NCBI GenBank assembly: GCA_034414595.1
Contig: DAOULY010000001.1
Span: 115,116 to 179,115, forward strand
Length of the DNA: 64,000 bases
Direction: 5' to 3'
DNA from: DAOULY01 sp034414595
GTDB lineage: Bacteria; Chloroflexota; Dehalococcoidia; SZUA-161; JAUWZY01
Each line of letters opens with the position of its first letter. Position 1 is the stretch's first letter. Position numbers and translations under genes: made by a program. Shown one piece after another: positions 44,406-53,192 of this stretch. The notes below the pieces were generated by a model. The model did no database searches. It was given only the letters and a program-made list of their open reading frames with translations, and had not been told where the DNA came from.

Positions 44406-47400
44406 CCCAAATAGCTCCCCAGAGGCTGGACATTGAACACCTGGCTCCCGTTGATCAAGGCCTCGATGGCCACCCGGGCGGTATCGAGGGAGGTAAAGCA
44501 GGGAATTTGCCGCTCACTGGCGGCGCGTCGAATTTCAAAGCCATCACGAAGTGGAATGCGGTCTCCGGTCATGGTGTTTATCACCCCGTTGACAACGCCC
44601 TGTTGGATGATGTCCAGAATATTGGGGTGCCCCTCGCTCAGCTTCTTGGTGATCACATTGACCTCAAGGCCCATGTCCCGAATCATGGCGGAGGTGCCCT
44701 CGGTGGCATACATACGGTAGCCGATTTGGGCCAATTTCTGAATCAAAGGCTTAGCCTGGGGCTTGTCTCTGTCGGCGATGCTGAGCAGGACAGCGCCTTT
44801 GTCTGAGAGCATCAGCCCAGCGGCCATTAGCGCCTTGGCCAGGGCAGCGCCGAAGGTGTAGTCAATGCCCATGACCTCGCCGGTGGACTTCATCTCCGGA
44901 CCCAAATAGTAGTCCACGCCGGGAAGCTTGGACATGGAGAACACCGGTGCCTTGATGCCCACCAGCTTCTGCTTCTTCCACAGCCCTCCCTGGTATCCCT
45001 GCTCCTTTAGGCTCTGCCCGAGCATGATATTGGTCGCCACCCGCACCATGGGGACCCCAGTGACCTTGGAGATGAAGGGAATGGTCCGCGAAGCGCGGGG
45101 GTTGACCTCAATGACATAGACAGTGGAGCCAGATTCGGTGGGCATGATCACATACTGGATATTCATCAACCCCCTGACCTCCAGGGCCAGGCCGATCCTG
45201 GTGGCATAGTCCACGATGGTGTCCACCTCCTGCTCGGTGAGGTTCAATCCGGGGTAGATGGCCATGGAGTCACCGCTATGGACCCCGGCGCGCTCGATGT
45301 GCTCCATAACCCCAGGGATCAAGACCTGCTCGCCATCGCAGACGGCATCGACCTCGACCTCCTTGCCCTGGAAGTACTTGTCGATGAGCACCGCCCGCTT
45401 GCTCTCCAGCGCCATGGCCATGTTCATGTAGCCGATCAGCTCGTTCGAGCTGTGCACGATCTCCATAGCCCGGCCGCCGAGAACATAGCTGGGGCGGACC
45501 AGAACGGGATAGCCAATGACCTCGGCCACAGCCAGAGCGTCTTCCACGGTGTGGGCTGCCGCCCCTGGCGGCTGGGGGATGCCCAGCTTGTTGAGGAAGT
45601 CCTCGAAGAGGCCGCGGTCCTCAGCCAAGTCAATGGTCTCAGCGCTGGAGCCGCCCAAGGGCATGGCGCTTCGAGTCAACGGCAGGGCCAGGTTTATCGC
45701 CGTCTGGCCGCCGAACTGGACGATGGTGGGCGGCGGCTGGCCGTCGGTCTCGTTCTCCAGAATATCCCGCATGCTCTCCTCATCAAGGGGCTCAAAGTAG
45801 AGGCGGTTGCTGGTATCGAAGTCGGTGGACACCGTCTCCGGGTTGGAATTGACCATGATGCTGTTTGCCCCAGCCCCCTGGAGGGCCCAGGCCGAGTGCA
45901 CACTGCAATAATCGAACTCAATGCCCTGACCGATGCGGATCGGCCCCGAGCCGATGACCACCGCCTTGTCGCCTTCCAGGGGCTCGGCCTCGTTCTCCCC
46001 CTCATATCCCTCATAGGTGCTGTAGAAGTAAGGGGTCTCGGCGGCGAACTCGGCGGCACAGGTATCGACCATCTTATACACCGGATGAATTTGCCAATCG
46101 TGACGCAGCTGTCGCACCTGCTCCGGAAGCCTGTCTGCCAGAGTGCCGATCTGCACATCAGAGAAGCCCATTCTCTTGGCCTGCCACAGCAGCTCCGGGA
46201 CCAGGGGCTCGGAGAGAAGGCGCTTTTCCATGTCCACGATGTTCTGGAACTTGTGCATAAACCAGGGATCGATGCCCGTCTGCCGACATAGCTCGGCGAG
46301 GGTAGCGCCGCGACGGAGCGCAGCCATGACTCCCCACAGTCTCAGGTCATTGGGCCACAGGGGATAGGAGCCCTGTCGCCATGTCGGATCCTCCCAGAGC
46401 AGAGAGCGGCTGCTGAACTCCAGGGAACGGACTGCCTTGTTCAGGGCAGCCTCGAAGGAGCGGTCGATGGCCATGGTCTCGCCTGTGGCCTTCATCTGAG
46501 AGCCGGTGACACGGTCGCCCGACGCGAACTTATCGAAGGGCCAGCGCGGTATCTTGACCACACAGTAGTCCAGCGCCGGCTCAAAGGCAGCGGTGGTCTT
46601 CCCGGTGACCTTGTTACTTATCTCGTCGAGCCTGCGGCCCACGGCGATCTTGCCCGCCACCCGGGCGATGGGATAGCCGGTGGCCTTGCTGGCCAGGGCC
46701 GAGCTGCGGCTGACCCTGGGATTTACCTCGATGACGTAATAGGGGCTTTCGCCCTCTGGAGTGGACGCCACGGTGGGGTGGGGCGGCAGGGCGAACTGGA
46801 TATTGCAGCCGCCCTCGATGCCCAGCGCACGGATGATCCTGAGGCTGGCCGACCTCAGCATCTGGTACTCTTTATCAGTGAGCGTCTGGCTGGGAGCGAC
46901 CACGATGCTGTCCCCGGTGTGGACGCCCATAGCGTCGATGTTCTCCATGTTGCAGATGGTGATGCAGTTGTCGGCGGCATCCCGCATCACCTCATACTCG
47001 ATCTCCTTCCAGTTGAGCACGCATTTCTCGATGAGCACCTGGTGCGCTATGCTCAGCGCCAGGCCGCCGCCGGCGATCTGCTCCAGCTCATCCATCGTCG
47101 TGGCGATGCCGCCGCCGCTCCCGCCCAAGGTGTACGACGGGCGCACGATCACCGGCAGGCCGATGGACTCCGCCACCTGCCTCGCCTCCTCCACACTGGT
47201 CACGGTGGCGCTATCGGGCACCGGCTCCCCGATATCTATCAATAACTGCTTGAACAGCTCGCGGTCCTCGGCCTTGCGGATGGTGTCGATGGGCGTGCCC
47301 AGGGAGCGGACGCCATATTTCTCAAGGACTCCGGCGTCAGCCAGCTCCACGGCTAAGTTGAGCCCGGTCTGCCCACCCATGGTGGGCAGCAGGCCATCGG

Positions 47401-47638
47401 GGCGCTCGCGCTCGATGATGCGGGCGACGACATCGACGGTGAGCGGCTCGATGTAGATGATATCAGCGATGCCCTCATCGGTCATGATGGTGGCCGGGTT
47501 GGAGTTGACCAGCACCGAGGTCACCCCCTCCTCCCGCAGCGCGCGGCAGGCCTGGGTGCCGGAGTAGTCAAACTCTGCTGCCTGCCCGATTATTATCGGG
47601 CCGGAGCCTATTACGAGAACTTTAGATGGCTTTGACAT
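44402..47638 (-). CDS. carB: Carbamoyl-phosphate synthase large subunit
   Basis: 1078-aa enzyme with two tandem ATP-grasp halves. The first begins KVLVIGSGPIIIGQAAEFDYSGTQACRAL and the second begins KAVVIGSGPIRIGQGIEFDYCSVHSAW. A C-terminal allosteric (MGS-like) domain follows at about 940-1078. ATG 47638 is chosen; an upstream in-frame TTG at 47647 overlaps the previous stop. It is separated from carA by a two-gene nuclease-like insertion and coupled to pyrK. Confidence 0.97.
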   Translation of the reverse strand: MSKPSKVLVIGSGPIIIGQAAEFDYSGTQACRALREEGVTSVLVNSNPATIMTDEGIADIIYIEPLTVDVVARIIERERPDGLLPTMGGQTGLNLAVELADAGVLEKYGVRSLGTPIDTIRKAEDRELFKQLLIDIGEPVPDSATVTSVEEARQVAESIGLPVIVRPSYTLGGSGGGIATTMDELEQIAGGGLALSIAHQVLIEKCVLNWKEIEYEVMRDAADNCITICNMENIDAMGVHTGDSIVVAPSQTLTDKEYQMLRSASLRIIRALGIEGGCNIQFALPPHPTVASTPEGESPYYVIEVNPRVSRSSALASKATGYPIARVAGKIAVGRRLDEISNKVTGKTTAAFEPALDYCVVKIPRWPFDKFASGDRVTGSQMKATGETMAIDRSFEAALNKAVRSLEFSSRSLLWEDPTWRQGSYPLWPNDLRLWGVMAALRRGATLAELCRQTGIDPWFMHKFQNIVDMEKRLLSEPLVPELLWQAKRMGFSDVQIGTLADRLPEQVRQLRHDWQIHPVYKMVDTCAAEFAAETPYFYSTYEGYEGENEAEPLEGDKAVVIGSGPIRIGQGIEFDYCSVHSAWALQGAGANSIMVNSNPETVSTDFDTSNRLYFEPLDEESMRDILENETDGQPPPTIVQFGGQTAINLALPLTRSAMPLGGSSAETIDLAEDRGLFEDFLNKLGIPQPPGAAAHTVEDALAVAEVIGYPVLVRPSYVLGGRAMEIVHSSNELIGYMNMAMALESKRAVLIDKYFQGKEVEVDAVCDGEQVLIPGVMEHIERAGVHSGDSMAIYPGLNLTEQEVDTIVDYATRIGLALEVRGLMNIQYVIMPTESGSTVYVIEVNPRASRTIPFISKVTGVPMVRVATNIMLGQSLKEQGYQGGLWKKQKLVGIKAPVFSMSKLPGVDYYLGPEMKSTGEVMGIDYTFGAALAKALMAAGLMLSDKGAVLLSIADRDKPQAKPLIQKLAQIGYRMYATEGTSAMIRDMGLEVNVITKKLSEGHPNILDIIQQGVVNGVINTMTGDRIPLRDGFEIRRAASERQIPCFTSLDTARVAIEALINGSQVFNVQPLGSYLG

Positions 47639-47643
47639 CGAAA

Positions 47644-48579
47644 TCAACTCAAGATATTTTTTATATCAATGTATATTTCGGCTGTTGACGATGCTATACG
47701 CAAAATCTTCTCCAACATAGAAGATAGCGTAATGCGTCCTTCCAATACCGCCATGATATGGGTGCCGTCAAGTAGGATTATGTTTGGCCTTCTTCCTTTC
47801 AAGAAAGCCGGAACAGCCTCACGTGAATAACCGTTGACGGAAATAAATATCCCTTTGGTACCCTCTATCTTACCCCGGGCCCTCTCGCTTAGCACCAACA
47901 GGTCTGACTGATTTGCTGGTTCATCCTGCCATTTAGCCTCTAGCAGGTAAGTGCTATTTCTAAATTCAAACCCGCCATCAATTTGCTCTCCTGTAGCTTT
48001 GAAGGGAGCCAAAGGTTTAAGCCCTGACAAATCAAATAGCTCATAAAGGAAGCCTTGGAAATTGTATCCTCGCTTCTGATGATCCACTTCACACAAGAGG
48101 GCAAGGAACTGTTCTCTCAAACCTTCAAATTCTTCCTGTTTGCCTTTCTTCTCTAACCCTGCCCCTTTTTGTTCCCTTTCCTCTTTTTCCCCAGGTTCCT
48201 CCACGCCTACCTCTCTCTTCACAATGCGTTCCTTGAGGCGCTCTATGTTATTGACCGCCTGTTGGGCTTCCTTCGATGTCAGAGTTTTTCCGTACCTAAC
48301 TGCTTCAGCCAGAATACGACTTAGAACACCTAAGGAACCCTGTCTATCTACCTCCTCGATAATACCTTCGATTATCTGCTTCCTAGAGGGCCCCTTAATA
48401 TAATAGCCAGGGGGCGCTTGCGGCTTAGGGCCATAATACAGCTCTAATATTTCATGAGGAATATTGCACTTATTCCAAAAAATCTTCAATTCCCTATGAG
48501 AACAAGCCAACAAGACTGTTCTGAGGTTACTTTCGAGGCTTGTCAGTATGTCAAACGGAAGCATCTCAACACCTCGCAT
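47644..48579 (-). CDS. PD-(D/E)XK restriction-endonuclease-like protein in the car operon
   Basis: 311-aa protein. The N-terminal 120 residues form an uncharacterised helical domain, followed by a Glu/Lys-rich linker (120-155). The C-terminal nuclease fold has RGYNFQGFLYELF, then Asp201 in EQIDGGFEF and Glu214-x-Lys216 in LLEAKW, the PD-(D/E)XK pattern of Mrr-like endonucleases. It is visibly A+T-richer than carA and carB. Two Met starts (48579, 48564) both have possible ribosome sites. It lies between a small tandem-repeat protein and carB, in car orientation. A defence role is inference. Confidence 0.82.
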   Translation of the reverse strand: MRGVEMLPFDILTSLESNLRTVLLACSHRELKIFWNKCNIPHEILELYYGPKPQAPPGYYIKGPSRKQIIEGIIEEVDRQGSLGVLSRILAEAVRYGKTLTSKEAQQAVNNIERLKERIVKREVGVEEPGEKEEREQKGAGLEKKGKQEEFEGLREQFLALLCEVDHQKRGYNFQGFLYELFDLSGLKPLAPFKATGEQIDGGFEFRNSTYLLEAKWQDEPANQSDLLVLSERARGKIEGTKGIFISVNGYSREAVPAFLKGRRPNIILLDGTHIMAVLEGRITLSSMLEKILRIASSTAEIYIDIKNILS

Positions 48580-48621
48580 CAGCCATAGCCCCTCACCATG
48601 TCTAGGAACCTCTCAAAGGAG

Positions 48622-48981
48622 TTACTCAACATAGCTGCCTATTAAGCCTCTCTCTTGCCTGTACTTATATACCGCACTAGTGGCCTGCCGGTATGTATAA
48701 CCTAAACTCCTCAAATAATCCACGCATTCTTTAGGGGTTTTCTCCGTCGCATTAAAGCTATCCAACAGTTCATTTCGTTGCTCGCCTGATAGCCGAAACG
48801 TGGCCTCGGTAGCTCCACCCTTGCGATACACGTGCACTGCGTTCTTAGCTTGTTCCTGAGAAAATCCTCGATCTATCAAGTAATTCACACACTCAGCGAA
48901 ACCCTTGTTCCTGCCGTTGAATGCATCGAGTAGCTTGTTATATTCAGATTGCTTCACTCTTCTCGAAGACGTGTATGACAT
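48622..48981 (-). CDS. Tandem-repeat helical protein, likely DNA-binding partner of the nuclease
   Basis: 119-aa protein made of two similar 37-residue units (residues 17-53 and 72-108), identical at 18 of 37 positions without gaps. Each has the pattern LLD-FN-K-ECV-YL-G-QA-AV-YR, an alpha-helical, HTH-like unit. Its ATG is 1 nt past the carA stop, with a strong GAGGAGGTGA site inside carA. Co-directional with the downstream nuclease-like gene. No family recognised. Confidence 0.7.
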   Translation of the reverse strand: MSYTSSRRVKQSEYNKLLDAFNGRNKGFAECVNYLIDRGFSQEQAKNAVHVYRKGGATEATFRLSGEQRNELLDSFNATEKTPKECVDYLRSLGYTYRQATSAVYKYRQERGLIGSYVE

Positions 48982-48982
48982 T

Positions 48983-50068
48983 TCACCTCCTCACCAACTC
49001 CAGGAAGCGCTCGAAGAGGTAGAAGTTGTCCTGGGGACCGGGGGAGGCCTCGGAGTGGTACTGGATGGAGAACATGGGCAGCTCCCTGTGCCGCAGGCCC
49101 TCCACTGTGCCATCGTTAAGATTTATGTGCGTCACCTCCAGCCCCCCGCCCAAAGTGCCCTCATCTACCGCATATCCGTGATTCTGGGCGGTTATATGCA
49201 CCCGGCCAGTGTCCAAGTCCTTTACCGGGTGATTGGCCCCTCTATGGCCAAATTTGAGCTTAAAGGTCTCGGCGCCAAAGGCCCGGCCGATGAGCTGGTG
49301 CCCCAGGCAGATGCCGAACACCGGCCTGGCCTCCACCAATTTCCTCACCGTGTCCACCAGGTAGTCGAGCTGTGCCGGGTCTCCCGGCCCCGGCGACAGC
49401 ACAACGCCGTCGGGCTTCAGGCCCAGGATGTCCTCGGCGCTCATGGTGCAGGGGACAACCGTGATGGAGCAGCCGAGGCGACTCAACCGGCGCAGTATGT
49501 TGTATTTCAGTCCCAGGTCAACGGCGACGATATGGGTCTCGTTCCCATCGCCCTCTGGACCGCCCCAGCGGTAAGGAGCATCGGTGGTCACATCCTTGAC
49601 AAAGTCGAAGCTTTCATAGGTGGGCAGGCCCTTGAGCCGCACCCGCGCCTCTTCAGGAGTCTCGTCCGAGGTGATGGTGCCCATCATCACCCCCTGCGAG
49701 CGCAGCCGCCGCACCAGCGCCCTGGTGTCCACGCCGCCGAGCCCGGGGATGCCGTTGGACTTCAGAAACTCATCAAGCGTGCCATTGCTCAGATAGTGGC
49801 TCGGCTGAAGGCAGTCCTCGCGGACGATGAAGCCAGCGACCTGGACCTTCTTCGACTCGAAGTCATCGGCGTTGACACCATAGTTCCCGATGAGGGGGTA
49901 GGACGGGACCACGATTTGCCCGGCATAGGAGGGGTCGGTGAGCATCTCCTGGTAGCCGGTCATGCTGGTATTGAACACCACCTCGCCATAGGCCCGACCT
50001 TCGGCACCGAAGGCATAGCCCTCGTAGGCCGTGCCATCTTCCAGCACCAGAATGGCTTTCTCGGTCAA
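48983..50068 (-). CDS. carA: Carbamoyl-phosphate synthase small subunit
   Basis: 361-aa glutamine amidotransferase. Class-I GATase domain with nucleophile Cys in VFGICLGHQL and catalytic His in FSIQYHSEASPGP. N-terminal CPSase domain MTEKAILVLEDGT. TTG start with GAGGAAA upstream. Channels ammonia to CarB, which lies beyond the inserted module. Confidence 0.96.
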   Translation of the reverse strand: MTEKAILVLEDGTAYEGYAFGAEGRAYGEVVFNTSMTGYQEMLTDPSYAGQIVVPSYPLIGNYGVNADDFESKKVQVAGFIVREDCLQPSHYLSNGTLDEFLKSNGIPGLGGVDTRALVRRLRSQGVMMGTITSDETPEEARVRLKGLPTYESFDFVKDVTTDAPYRWGGPEGDGNETHIVAVDLGLKYNILRRLSRLGCSITVVPCTMSAEDILGLKPDGVVLSPGPGDPAQLDYLVDTVRKLVEARPVFGICLGHQLIGRAFGAETFKLKFGHRGANHPVKDLDTGRVHITAQNHGYAVDEGTLGGGLEVTHINLNDGTVEGLRHRELPMFSIQYHSEASPGPQDNFYLFERFLELVRR

Positions 50069-50125
50069 ACTGTTTCCTCTCCCCCTGCCCCCTCCCCTGA
50101 TAGGAGAGGGGAAGTGATTATTAAA

Positions 50126-50144
50126 AGAGGGGCAAAGCCCCTCT
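50126..50144 (-). terminator. Hairpin between pyrC and carA
   Basis: An 8-bp stem (50126-50133 with 50137-50144) with a 3-nt loop is followed on the minus strand by TTTTAATAA. It may separate the pyrR-pyrB-pyrC and carA transcripts or only reduce read-through. Confidence 0.5.
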
Positions 50145-51466
50145 CACGCAGCATTTCGCTTATTTTGAAGCTTGAGCGATTCATCCTTATACACCACCTC
50201 GCCGCCGAGCACGGTGGCCATGACCTTGCCCTTTAACACAGCAGCAGCAAGCGGGGTGTTCTTGCCCTTGGAGACAAACTCCTCGGGGCGCACCACCCAC
50301 TCCGCCTCGGTATCAAAGATGGCAACATCGCCGGGATTTCCGGCTTTAAGCGTCCCCAGCTCGTCCCGGCCCAGGATACGCGCTGGCTCCACGGTCAGCC
50401 GGGAGATGAGCATTGTGAGCTCAATTCTACCCTGATGCACCAGAGTCAAAAGACTGCCCAGGGCGGTCTCGAAATTGCTGATGCCGAAGGCAGCAGCATC
50501 GAACTCGCATAGCTTGTCCACCACAGTGTGAGGGGAGTGATCGGTGGCAATGACATCGATGACCCCTTCCTGCAACCCGAGAAGCAGGGCCTTGATATCC
50601 CGCTCTGTCCGCAGCGGTGGGTTCACCTTGGCATTGGTATCATAGCGACTCGATAGCAGCAGCTCATCGGTGAGCGTGAGATGGTGCGGTGTGACCTCGG
50701 CGGTGATCTTCGCCCCGCTCTCTTTAGCCCGGCGAATGAGGTCCACAGAGCCCGCGGTGCTGACATGAGCGATATGGAGCCGGGCGCCCGTTAGCTCGGC
50801 CAGGGCCAGGTCGCGGCTGACCATGGCCTCTTCAGCAGCGTCCGGGATGCCCCTCAAGCCGAGACGGGTGGCCACCCAGCCATCGTTCATCACCCCTCCC
50901 TGAGCCAGGGACAAGTCCTCGCAGTGGCTGATGAGGGGCAGGCCAAAGGCCAGGCTGTACTCCATAGCATGACGCATCAGCCCAGCATCGGAGACCGGAC
51001 TGCCGTCGTCGCTGAAGCCTACCACTCCAGCCACAGCCAGCTCAGCCATCTCGGCGAGCTCCACACCCTGCCGCCCCTTGGTGATGCAGCCCACGGGCAG
51101 GACACGGACTGCGGCCTCAGATTGAGCGACATTCTGAATGAACTCGACCACAGCAGCGCTGTCTATTGGTGGATTGGTGTTGGGCATGCAGCAGACGGTG
51201 GTGAAGCCACCCCGGGCTGCCGCCCGGGTGCCGGTGGCGATGTTCTCCTTGTCCTCAAAGCCGGGCTGGCGCAGATGGCAGTGCAGGTCGATGAAGCCAG
51301 GGCAGACCACCAGCCCCTGAGCTTCAAGCACGGAATAGCTGGCTGCGGGGATTTCCCCCTCTCCCAGCCAGGCCACCTTGCCGTCGCGTATGAACAGGTC
51401 GCCGACCTGGTCGATTCCCTGCTCCGGGTCCAGGATGCGGCCACCGCGGATGAGCAGGTGCCCCAC
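50144..51466 (-). CDS. pyrC: Dihydroorotase
   Basis: 440-aa metal-dependent amidohydrolase (class I). Metal ligands in FIDLHCHLRQPGFE, the Lys-region and HIAHVSTAGS, and a DHSPHT metal-binding Asp near residue 313. GTG start overlapping pyrB by one base. Converts carbamoyl-aspartate to dihydroorotate. Confidence 0.95.
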   Translation of the reverse strand: MGHLLIRGGRILDPEQGIDQVGDLFIRDGKVAWLGEGEIPAASYSVLEAQGLVVCPGFIDLHCHLRQPGFEDKENIATGTRAAARGGFTTVCCMPNTNPPIDSAAVVEFIQNVAQSEAAVRVLPVGCITKGRQGVELAEMAELAVAGVVGFSDDGSPVSDAGLMRHAMEYSLAFGLPLISHCEDLSLAQGGVMNDGWVATRLGLRGIPDAAEEAMVSRDLALAELTGARLHIAHVSTAGSVDLIRRAKESGAKITAEVTPHHLTLTDELLLSSRYDTNAKVNPPLRTERDIKALLLGLQEGVIDVIATDHSPHTVVDKLCEFDAAAFGISNFETALGSLLTLVHQGRIELTMLISRLTVEPARILGRDELGTLKAGNPGDVAIFDTEAEWVVRPEEFVSKGKNTPLAAAVLKGKVMATVLGGEVVYKDESLKLQNKRNAA

Positions 51467-52452
51467 TACTTTGCACCACCCATGATTAGGTAGAGGAGCG
51501 CCATGCGCACGGCGACCCCGTTCTCCACCTGCTCCCGGATCACCGATTGCATCCCGTAGACAACGTCGCGGCTGAGCTCAATGCCTTCGTTGACCGGTCC
51601 CGGGTGCATGAGCAAAGCATTGGGCTTGGCCTTTCTCAGCCTCTGCTCATTGATCTGATAGAGATTGATGTATTCCCTGATGCTGGGCAGGAGCCCATGC
51701 TGCTGCCTCTCTTTTTGCAGACGCAGTGCCATGACCACATCAGCGCCGTCAAGTGCTTGGTCGAGGTCGTGCTCTACAGCAACTGTAGGAAACGCCTGCT
51801 GCCAGGCCACAGGCAGTAGAGTAGCAGGAGCACAGAGAACGATATGGGCGCCCATTCGGGAAAGCCCCCAGATGTTGGAGCGAGCGACTCGGCTATGCCT
51901 GATGTCGCCGACGATTACAACCTTGATCCCGGAGATTTGACCCCGCCTGCGCATGATGGTGTACATATCGAGGAGGGCCTGGGTGGGGTGGGCGTGAATG
52001 CCGTCACCGCCGTTGACCACGCTTGCTTCGACCTGGCTCGCTACCAGATAAGGGGCCCCGGACTGCTGGTGGCGCATCACCACCACGTCAACACCCAACG
52101 ATTCGATGGTGTTGACGGTATCGATGAGGCCTTCCCCTTTGACCGCGCTCGAATTCGAGCTTGACAGGTTGACCACATCCGCGCTCAGGGCCTTGGCTGC
52201 AATCTCGAAAGAGGCCCGAGTCCGTGTGCTCGGCTCATAGAACAGAGTGGCCACGCTCTTGCCGCGCAGCGTGGGCACCTTCTTAATCTCCCGCGACAGC
52301 ACCTCCTTCATGGCATCACTGGTTTCAAACACAAGCTCGATTTCCTCAGCAGAGAAGTCATCGAGGTCGAGGATATGGCGGTGACGCCAGACCGGCTGGG
52401 TCTCTGCGGAGATGGGACTGACCTCGACCTCACTCCTTATTCCCCTCATCAC
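51466..52452 (-). CDS. pyrB: Aspartate carbamoyltransferase catalytic subunit
   Basis: 328-aa protein with the carbamoyl-phosphate site FYEPSTRTRASFE, SSSNSSAVKGEG, HPTQALLD and the aspartate site with HPGPVNEG. Longer N-terminus than usual (about 20 residues before the core). No pyrI. Overlaps pyrR by ATGA. Confidence 0.96.
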   Translation of the reverse strand: MMRGIRSEVEVSPISAETQPVWRHRHILDLDDFSAEEIELVFETSDAMKEVLSREIKKVPTLRGKSVATLFYEPSTRTRASFEIAAKALSADVVNLSSSNSSAVKGEGLIDTVNTIESLGVDVVVMRHQQSGAPYLVASQVEASVVNGGDGIHAHPTQALLDMYTIMRRRGQISGIKVVIVGDIRHSRVARSNIWGLSRMGAHIVLCAPATLLPVAWQQAFPTVAVEHDLDQALDGADVVMALRLQKERQQHGLLPSIREYINLYQINEQRLRKAKPNALLMHPGPVNEGIELSRDVVYGMQSVIREQVENGVAVRMALLYLIMGGAK

Positions 52453-52994
52453 TTCTCACCTCCTTGCTTGACGATGACCACCTCATCCCGACCATCGATC
52501 TCATTTAGCCGGACCTGAATCTCCTCGTCTCGGGACGACGGCACATTCTTGCCCACATAGTCGGGCTTGATGGGCAGCTCGCGATGGCCGCGGTCGACGA
52601 GGACTGCAAGCTGGATTTGCTCCGGGCGACCGAAGTCCATGACGGCATCCATGGCCGCTCGAGTGCTGCGGCCGGTGTACAGGACGTCATCGACCAGGAT
52701 CACTATCTTGCCTTCGATGTCGGCGGGGATATCGCTGGGGTGGACTATGCTCCTCGGCCCCAGCGAGGCGACATCGTCTCGATACAGGCTGATATCAAGG
52801 GCGCCCACCGGAATGGAAAGCTGGCCGAGCTCCCTTATCGCCGCCGCCATCCGCTGGGCCAGGGGCACTCCTCTGGTGCGCAGCCCGATGAACAACAGCC
52901 CCTTTGAGCCCTTGTTCCTTTCAAGAACCTCGTGGGCCAGGCGCACCAGCGTGCGCTGGATGTCTTGCGCTGACATTATCGCTGTTTCGGGCAT
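52449..52994 (-). CDS. pyrR: PyrR, UMP-responsive attenuation regulator / uracil phosphoribosyltransferase
   Basis: 181-aa protein. PRPP loop VILVDDVLYTGRSTRAAMDA, and the family core IGLRTRGVPLA and VRLNEIDGRDEV. PyrR binds pyr leader RNA when UMP is high. ATG 52994 is chosen because the frame further upstream runs through the leader terminator. The matching PyrR site lies in the leader. Confidence 0.95.
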   Translation of the reverse strand: MPETAIMSAQDIQRTLVRLAHEVLERNKGSKGLLFIGLRTRGVPLAQRMAAAIRELGQLSIPVGALDISLYRDDVASLGPRSIVHPSDIPADIEGKIVILVDDVLYTGRSTRAAMDAVMDFGRPEQIQLAVLVDRGHRELPIKPDYVGKNVPSSRDEEIQVRLNEIDGRDEVVIVKQGGEK

Positions 52995-53104
52995 AAAAAA
53001 ACCTCCGCCGTTATTACGGCCAGAGGACTTCATTTCTACTTTGGCTCATCGAGTCTTTCCTTGTCAGCCTCTCCGGACCGACTTAAAGGTTCAACCACTC
53101 ACAG
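52995..53104 (-). promoter_or_regulatory. pyr leader with PyrR-binding motif and attenuator
   Basis: Leader RNA of the pyrR operon. The motif TCCGGAGAGGCTGACAAGG (plus-strand 53059-53077) matches the PyrR-binding loop pattern. A G/C-rich stem (53002-53011 with 53016-53026) followed by seven T's, just before the pyrR ATG, is the terminator. Known mechanism: PyrR-UMP binding favours the terminator. Confidence 0.85.
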
Positions 53105-53106
53105 TT

Positions 53107-53134
53107 ATTATAGCACCCTGCTGCGTCCTGTCAA
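53107..53134 (-). promoter_or_regulatory. sigma70-type promoter of the pyr operon
   Basis: On the minus strand, TTGACA (53129-53134) and TATAAT (53107-53112) are consensus boxes 16 nt apart. The -35 box lies 8 nt from the -35 of a divergent promoter. Confidence 0.85.
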
Positions 53135-53142
53135 CTATTTTG

Positions 53143-53171
53143 TTGACAATCATTTCCCCAATAATTACACT
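53143..53171 (+). promoter_or_regulatory. Divergent promoter of the isochorismatase-like gene
   Basis: TTGACA (53143-53148) and TACACT (53166-53171) are 17 nt apart. The two divergent -35 boxes form the palindrome TGTCAA-N8-TTGACA. Confidence 0.65.
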
Positions 53172-53192
53172 CAAAACCAAAAGGGGGGAGAT

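Noticed and set aside
44278..50236. Long plus-strand open frames opposite the car and pyr genes
   Set aside because: They mirror the coding strand of well-recognised enzymes in high-GC DNA and have no domain matches.
52995..53033. Earlier pyrR start at 53033
   Set aside because: It would read through the attenuator hairpin and T-tract; ATG 52994 gives a normal PyrR N-terminus.
53061..53192. Upstream extension of the isochorismatase-like gene
   Set aside because: It crosses both the pyr leader and the divergent promoter; ATG 53193 has a strong ribosome site.
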